The notes beneath the pieces were generated by a model. It worked only from the letters and a program-made list of their open reading frames with translations. It was not told the DNA's origin and did not search any database. Source: Glandiceps talaboti (taxonomy: Eukaryota; Hemichordata; Enteropneusta; Spengelidae). Taken from it: a stretch of DNA of 64,000 bases. The position numbers and the translations under genes were made by a program. Below are positions 59,201 through 64,000 of the stretch, in pieces (within the stretch, counting starts at the first letter, position 1; each line of letters opens with the position of its first letter). The stretch spans positions 19,182,806 through 19,246,805 of the forward strand of contig NC_135567.1 in the NCBI RefSeq assembly GCF_964340395.1. The letters are read 5' to 3'.

Positions 59201-61433
59201 CAGTCTCATCGAATATATATATTTTTGAGTGACAGCTGATACCATGATACCGACCAGTGCTGCTCAGTATGGGGAGAACCCTGAAGGACTCAGGGATAAA
59301 ATAACAAGTACATCATAACTTGGAAGACAAGGATTTCTTGGGAACACAAAAATTTATAAATATCAAAGGAATAAAAGAAAAATAATATAACAAACATACC
59401 AAGCCCCAACTTCAATGAAATTGCGAAATTTATTTTCATTGTACAAAATAACACTAAATTGAGTTTTAAAAATTTAGCTAATTATGCTGCACATATAATT
59501 CCAAAATATATTGTAGTATTTCCCATTTTGTTCAATTTTACTTTCATCTGGCAGAATTAGAATGATAGCAAACTGAATGCAGACATACACTCAATGACCA
59601 TAGTAATGTATTATTTATAACTGTATTCCCAAAAGACCTAAGAAAACACATTGTTTGGTTCCGGTTATCTGACCCCACCTAGTTTTTCATGCCGACCCTA
59701 ATTTATTTTACGTATTTGAGAAAAAAATAGCAAAATCATGAAAATTGTGAAGTCTCGCAAGAAATAGTGAAAGCGGAAACTGACATCAACTTAAAAAAAC
59801 AATATGAAACAGTTCTTCTAATCTGTAATGGCTGTACATCTGATGAGAAGAAACTAATAACACAGAGACCATTTGGAAAACAGCAGAAAACATAACTACC
59901 TAAACTACATTGCAAACACTCACATATGAAAAAACTAAAATTTTCCGACCCAACCTATTCTAAAATTGAGTGTAATCGGAACCACACAATTTTTATGTTA
60001 GGCCTAAGTAATTTTAAAAAAATGAAATTCTATTCAGAGGTGTTCTTTTGTATATATTGTTCACATGACTAGAGCTACGAGAGTGAAAATATTAATCACC
60101 GTTAAAAAGTACTATATCAATTATAAATGTCATTAGTGTATATATGTTCACACAAATATGACCCCATTTCAGTTTTTATGAGAACAATTTTCTTTCGACA
60201 TTTATCATTTTAATTTAATTTTGATGTTTATATCGGTTGTATGAATTTTTTTGTGTGAAAAATGTTCTTTTAACATTTTATCATTATCATTTTGATGATT
60301 ATATTATACTGGACTATACTGTATACAGTGACACTGCTGGAGGATGGGGCATTGATGGAAGGGATATTTCTTACATTGCGTTTCCACTTGCCAGATATGT
60401 GATTCCACTATAGTTATTCTCTACCTAGAACAAGTCTAGTGGAGTCACAGATCTAGCTAGTAGAGACTACTACCGACACAGAAAATAAAATAACAAGAAT
60501 AAATAGGCAAGTAAACAAATAAAGACATTTTTATTTAAAAAATTGTTCACATGCAGAGTTCACTTATAACATACCATGGAAATACAACCCATACTTAAAA
60601 AAATGAAAACATGCAAATTTAGCTACATTATCATGTTTCAAAGAAAATTAAGTTAATCACCATTTAATAATTGTTATTAATATTTTCCTCATGTCATGCA
60701 TGGTTTATTACTTTAAAAATATTTTTAAAGAATATTTCTTAAAATTTGAATATACTTAGTTGAAGATACCAAAGAAGGAACTTTGTAAAAAATCAAAATG
60801 TACTCACCTCAGAGGTGCTCTGTTGAACGGCGTATAGAATAATCGTCGAGGTTTTTCGTAGTTGGCAATAAAAGGCGGCAGATCTGGTTCTCTGTTGACA
60901 TAATCCATAAACTCGCCATCTTCTCTGGTAAACCTATCGACGAACATTTCCTCGTATATCTTCATATACTTGTCTCTCTCTGCTTTCATCGCTTCTGATA
61001 ACTCATCTTCCGAATCGCTACTGCTAGAACTTGAAGCACGGCGTTTTCTATCAGAACTTCGGCGTCTGCGCTTATCTGGGGTCCTGCTTCGTGATCTGCT
61101 GCGGCTTCGCTCGCTATGTCGTCGCTTCTTGTCGTTGTCGGTACGTCTCTCAGGCGTCCTGCTCCGGGATTTGCTGCGTTTCTTGTCGATGTAAGTGTCG
61201 CGTCTCTTTTCTGGAGTCCCACTACGAGATCTGCTCCGACTTCGCTCGATGTGTCGACGTTTTTTATGATCGCTGCTACTACTACGACGCTTATCCGGTG
61301 TTCTACTTCGGCTACGGGACCTGCTCCGACTTCGCTCGCTGTGTCGTCGTTTTCTTTCGCTATCACGGCGTTTTTCGGGTGTCGGGCTGAGGCTTCGTGA
61401 ACGAGCACGCCGTCTCTCTGGGGTGGCGGACAT
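56286..61433 (-). CDS. RS-domain protein with RNMT-activating (RAM) domain (2 exons)
   Basis: Exon 1 is 60808-61433 and exon 2 is 56286-56559; donor CTGAG|gtgagt, acceptor tttcag|A, phase 2, 299 aa. Residues ~10-135 are SR/RS-rich with SRTPDKRR/TPE(K/R)RR repeats, and 133-145 a Ser/Asp/Glu patch. Residues ~158-190 (KIYEEMFVDRFTREDGEF, then DYVNREPDLPPFI) match the activation segment of RAMAC/FAM103A1, which as I recall reads [20 protein letters not shown]. Exon 2 is Gly-rich (NYGGGG repeats, 228-242), then Arg/Tyr/Asp-rich, then an RS tail. RAM activates the cap guanine-N7 methyltransferase RNMT and binds RNA through its Asn/Arg-rich tail. I recall vertebrate RAM as only ~118 aa without an RS domain. 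Internal Met149 could yield a short RAM-like form. RAM identity is an alignment by eye from memory. Divergent from cyclin H. Confidence 0.8.
56783..56997. mobile_element. Repeat M, tandem copies
   Basis: About three ~75-bp units with AAAATCTACCTGAGTTCCCC, AGTCATTTTACCAGGGTTC and AAGGGTGGTAAGTTGG; ends AAGACCTTAACAAAAACACT. In the RS-RAM intron. Confidence 0.8.
57360..58175. repeat. Degenerate ~110-bp tandem repeats
   Basis: Between 57700 and 58170 about four units with AATCGTTGCTCCTCACATG, GGTGCTTACAGAAATGGG and AAATACTTACTCCTCCCCC; more diverged units lie upstream. Confidence 0.75.
58180..58650. other. RS-RAM intron, nothing recognised
   Basis: A short AAGTCAAGTCAAAGTCAAG direct repeat near 58460; otherwise AT-rich. 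Confidence 0.5.
58658..59283. mobile_element. Transposon with CAGGGTTCTCCCC ends, nested (family H)
   Basis: Exact 13-bp inverted ends: CAGGGTTCTCCCC (58658-58670) and its complement (59271-59283). The end style resembles hAT elements. Inside are a GAGGGCGCC module (58875) and a complete family A MITE. No transposase. Confidence 0.8.
58933..59177. mobile_element. MITE family A, copy 6 (reverse), inside family H
   Basis: GGGAACTTGCAA inverted ends with TA on both sides; the TGAGCATGATCAG internal palindrome has one change. Confidence 0.88.
59290..59630. other. RS-RAM intron, AT-rich, nothing recognised
   Basis: No exon-like or repeat structure seen. Confidence 0.5.
59633..60008. mobile_element. 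MITE family B, copy 5 (forward)
   Basis: TTGTTTGGTTCCGGTTATC to GTGTAATCGGAACCACACA; flanking AAGACCTAAG and TTAGGCCTAA extend the inverted ends. In the RS-RAM intron. Confidence 0.88.
60010..60800. other. RS-RAM intron, donor-proximal part
   Basis: AT-rich; no exon, repeat family or RNA gene recognised. Confidence 0.5.
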
Positions 61434-62496
61434 TTTGTTTGGGTGGGAAACGTGCTATATTCGTACGATCGAAACTATGAAATGTATGCAAAAGGCATCA
61501 ATTCATAAAGAATGTACTCATGAAGATCCAACGAGTGTAATATTGCGCACCTTCAAGCACGATAGTGTCAAATATGCACGAAACTTGTGGTTAGATGGTG
61601 AAATTTTCACTTAGCATTCACTTCAGCATAAATACATCACGCGTAGTGTGCCACCATGTTTACCCACAATGCAACAGAGAGGTCGAACTCGCACATGCGT
61701 ACATCAGTCAGCTGGTTGTCCCTCAGGTAAGTGTGACCACCTCCGATCAATCTGTCACGATTTTTGCTGTTCCATCTGTCATAATGACTATAGTTACCAT
61801 GGAAACAGTGTCTCTGTTCTAGTATTACGACTGAAAAACACCTGTCCTTGAAAAAAGGCATTTTAACTGGTACAGTCTCAGTGCACATTGAACTCAAAAA
61901 ATGATCATACACACACAGCCATTGTAAACCCATTTTTGCAAGCCGTCACCCAGCCGGCTGTCAGAGATAATAGTCATCGAATCATATGATTTTTTATCAA
62001 TTTATGACGTATTAATTCCCGGCTTCCATCTTTCATCGTATATGAACGTAGTTGAATTTAATATAGTCTGTGGAAAGGAAATGCCGTTCTACAACATCCT
62101 GAATTAAATTAGTTTTGGATTGTTGACCACTTGAAGTTTTGACAAATTTTTGAAATTCCAAAGTTATTTAATATGTAAATAAATAATATTATAATTGTGT
62201 TTATCATATAAGGTATCAAATCTGTTACATATTGTAACATATGGGATACCGAATGGATTATATTTAACTCATTACATATGAAAATATAAGTTTGATATTA
62301 TTTTTTATTATTTTAGTGTTTTATTTCATTATTATTTTCCTGTTAAATTATTTAATATAACATTCATATGTAAATTAAGGCAAGCTATAACAAATGTTTT
62401 TCATTTACATTGTACAAAGTCCAGAATAGCCAGGTTCCAAATTATCTCAATGTTTTTACAAAACGTAGAATTTAGATTATACGTAAAATAACAAAG
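61434..62496. promoter_or_regulatory. Divergent RS-RAM / cyclin H intergenic region (part)
   Basis: 1.5 kb separate the two start codons (61433 minus, 62955 plus). Contains GTTACC-AT-GGAAAC (61793-61806), an X-box-like site. No TATA box assigned. The nearer transcription start of cyclin H is unknown; a 5' non-coding exon is possible. Confidence 0.45.
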
Positions 62497-62654
62497 ATTT
62501 TACACACTTATCAGTCTTTCACAATTTATTGAGTTACAAACAAGGACTTGGCATATGTTGTTTCACATAGATTTTTCAATTAGGAAGCCAGAATAAATTG
62601 TTTTATGAATTAAAAATCCAAAATAAATACTCAATCCTCATCCATATGGTCACT
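62497..62654. mobile_element. Single arm of foldback family D
   Basis: Matches the right arm of 12087-12432 (ATTTATTGAGTTACAAAC, AAGGACTTGGCATATGTTG, CTCATCCATATGGTCACT) and is followed by TTAA. The other arm is missing. Confidence 0.85.
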
Positions 62655-62954
62655 TTAACATTAGTTTTTTTACTTCATTATCATTTTCTTGTTAGACTAA
62701 AACAAAGTTTATATGTGAAATTTTAAAAATGTAAATTACAGCAAAATATAAGCAATGTTTTTTCATACTTACCAACAGGTGATTCAATACTTCAGGGTGT
62801 GCGAGATTATGAGTTGTCAGTACATCAGACAAAATATTGATCAAATACATTCCAGTTGCAGCTAGTACAACTTTAAGGTTGAAAATTTGATGATAATAAA
62901 ATCATTTCTTTATTATATTTATCTAGATATCAACTAGATTAACTTCTGATCAGA

Positions 62955-63578
62955 ATGTTCCATAGTAGCAGTCAGAAGAATTACTGGACATTTCACGGTG
63001 AAGAAGAACTGAACCGCCTTAAACATGAAAATATACACAGATATATCGGGAAACACGGACGGCTAATAAAGGTAACAATATTAAAGGTGAACTTCACTCC
63101 AGGAAATTAACTCATTTTCATAAACTATGGATTCTGGAGAGTCATTTCATGATGTTACTTCACCAACAATTACTTGTGATTTCAGAGAAACATCGTTGAT
63201 GTTGTGCATTTATAGGGTATCTTTGCAGTGGGATAGTGCATCATGGGAATCAGCAGAAATAATGTATTCATGGTTGCATATTCAGTATTGATGAGAGATG
63301 TTTTACACTCAAGGGAATAAGCACTTAGGAGTCATGAATATCCATGAATATTCAATAGTCAGTCAATATGATAACTTAAAGACTTGAGGTCATGTGCTGG
63401 TCAATATTGTTGACCTCAGAATGTAATAACATTTCTTATTGACCTCTCACTACAGGAAGAAGATATTCCAAAGGTATTCCTAACATTTGAAGAAGAGAAA
63501 CTTATATGCAGACATTACGAACATTTATTGCGTAATTTCTGTAGGAAATTTGAACCCCCAATGCCACCCACAACATTA
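62955..63578 (+). CDS. CCNH: Cyclin H, first two coding exons (3' part beyond the window)
   Basis: Regulatory partner of CDK7 in the CDK-activating kinase and TFIIH, which phosphorylates CDKs and the RNA polymerase II CTD. Exons 62955-63071 and 63456-63578, both phase 0, together 80 aa. The start MFHSSSQKNYWTF parallels the human cyclin H start as I recall it (MYHNSSQKRHWTF). Exon 2 (EEDIPKVFLTFEEEKLICRH, then NFCRKFEPPMPP) matches the helix before the first cyclin fold (human ...[20 protein letters not shown]). The cyclin boxes lie to the right of the window. The sequence just upstream of the ATG could be a splice acceptor (TTTATCTAG), so a 5' non-coding exon is possible. A family I repeat begins ~12 nt after the exon-1 donor. 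Confidence 0.93.
63083..63235. mobile_element. Family I, partial copy
   Basis: GTGAACTTCACTCCAGG, then TATGGATTCTGGAGAGTC and ACAATTACTTGTGATTTCAG match 5085-5190. In cyclin H intron 1. Confidence 0.7.
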
Positions 63579-63915
63579 GTAAGTATCTAATTCAAACCCC
63601 CTATGCCACCCACATTAGTATCTAATTTGAACCCCCTATGCCATCCACAACATTAGTAAGTATCTAATTTAAACCCCCTATGCCACCCACAACATTAGTA
63701 CTTAATTTGAACCCCCTATGCCACCCACAACATTAGTACTTAATTTGAACCCCCTATGCCACCCACAACATTAGTAAGTACTTAATTTGAACCCCCTATG
63801 CCATCCACATTAGTAAGTACTTAATTGTAAATTTCATCTATACTGAATCATACTTACACATTTAGTGCCAATTCTGTAGTAAATTTGAATCCCTGTACCT
63901 TCTGCAACATTCTTA
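63545..63915. repeat. Tandem copies of the cyclin H exon-2 end and donor
   Basis: About 34-43 bp units (AATTTGAACCCCCTATGCC, ACCCACAACATTAGTAAG, TATCT). The first unit is the exon end itself (63545-63578); six intronic copies follow to ~63830, and a diverged longer copy of exon sequence lies at 63863-63915. Confidence 0.92.
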
Positions 63916-64000
63916 GTATGCAATACATACCATGGGTCCGTGATAAGTCACGACTCTTGGGGTGTAGCAACACAACCCTGTCGCATATCAAATAGTCTGG

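Noticed and set aside
60970-61408. Several open frames over the RS-RAM exon
   Set aside because: Shadows of the arginine/serine-rich coding exon in other frames.

Overview
This is a window of animal nuclear genomic DNA. It has GT-AG introns of 0.1 to 5 kb, AT-rich intergenic DNA, many short DNA transposons and an exceptional density of minisatellites. Five protein genes of clear animal families are present. An invertebrate deuterostome (hemichordate, echinoderm or cephalochordate) fits best, because the CORO2-like and ANP32 genes sit tail to tail as I recall for vertebrate CORO2B/ANP32A and CORO2A/ANP32B. The species cannot be fixed from the sequence alone.

Layout. (1) 1-4.0 kb, + strand: the last four coding exons of a CORO2-type coronin, with a very large disordered linker encoded in one exon. 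(2) 4.0-21.4 kb: a gene desert filled with non-autonomous transposons, minisatellites and an old ~1 kb duplication (13.77-14.72 kb and 18.77-20.65 kb). (3) 21.5-32.7 kb, - strand: a complete seven-exon ANP32 gene (LRRs, acidic tail, KRKR signal; 300 aa predicted). (4) 32.7-36.5 kb: a head-to-head intergenic region with a GATA/GACA microsatellite. (5) 36.5-47.1 kb, + strand: a complete five-exon Tctex-type dynein light chain (DYNLT5-like; 198 aa predicted) with a tRNA-Lys(CTT) gene in intron 2. (6) 47.3-56.2 kb: a 2.1 kb array of a 99-bp minisatellite, other arrays, and the 3' end of a dead LINE. (7) 56.3-61.4 kb, - strand: a two-exon gene joining a long RS domain to an RNMT-activating (RAM/RAMAC) domain and a Gly-rich/RS tail. 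(8) 62.96 kb to the end, + strand: the first two coding exons of cyclin H, divergent from the RAM gene.

Gene roles. The genes do not form one pathway. Coronin regulates actin; ANP32 is a nuclear acidic chaperone and phosphatase inhibitor; DYNLT5-like is a dynein light chain; the RS-RAM protein is inferred to act with the mRNA cap methyltransferase; cyclin H is the CDK7 partner in CAK/TFIIH. The last two both act around the RNA polymerase II CTD and capping and share a divergent intergenic region, which is suggestive only.

The most unusual signal is a set of minisatellites lying against or containing splice sites. In cyclin H the exon-2 end and its donor have been tandemly copied into the intron. 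In the dynein gene an array of acceptor-like units precedes exon 4, and the exon-5 acceptor lies in the last unit of another array. In ANP32, arrays abut or closely follow two donors. A second theme is minisatellites born from pieces of transposons (19.5-20.4 kb and 50.15-50.43 kb). All coordinates were read by eye; repeat borders are approximate.
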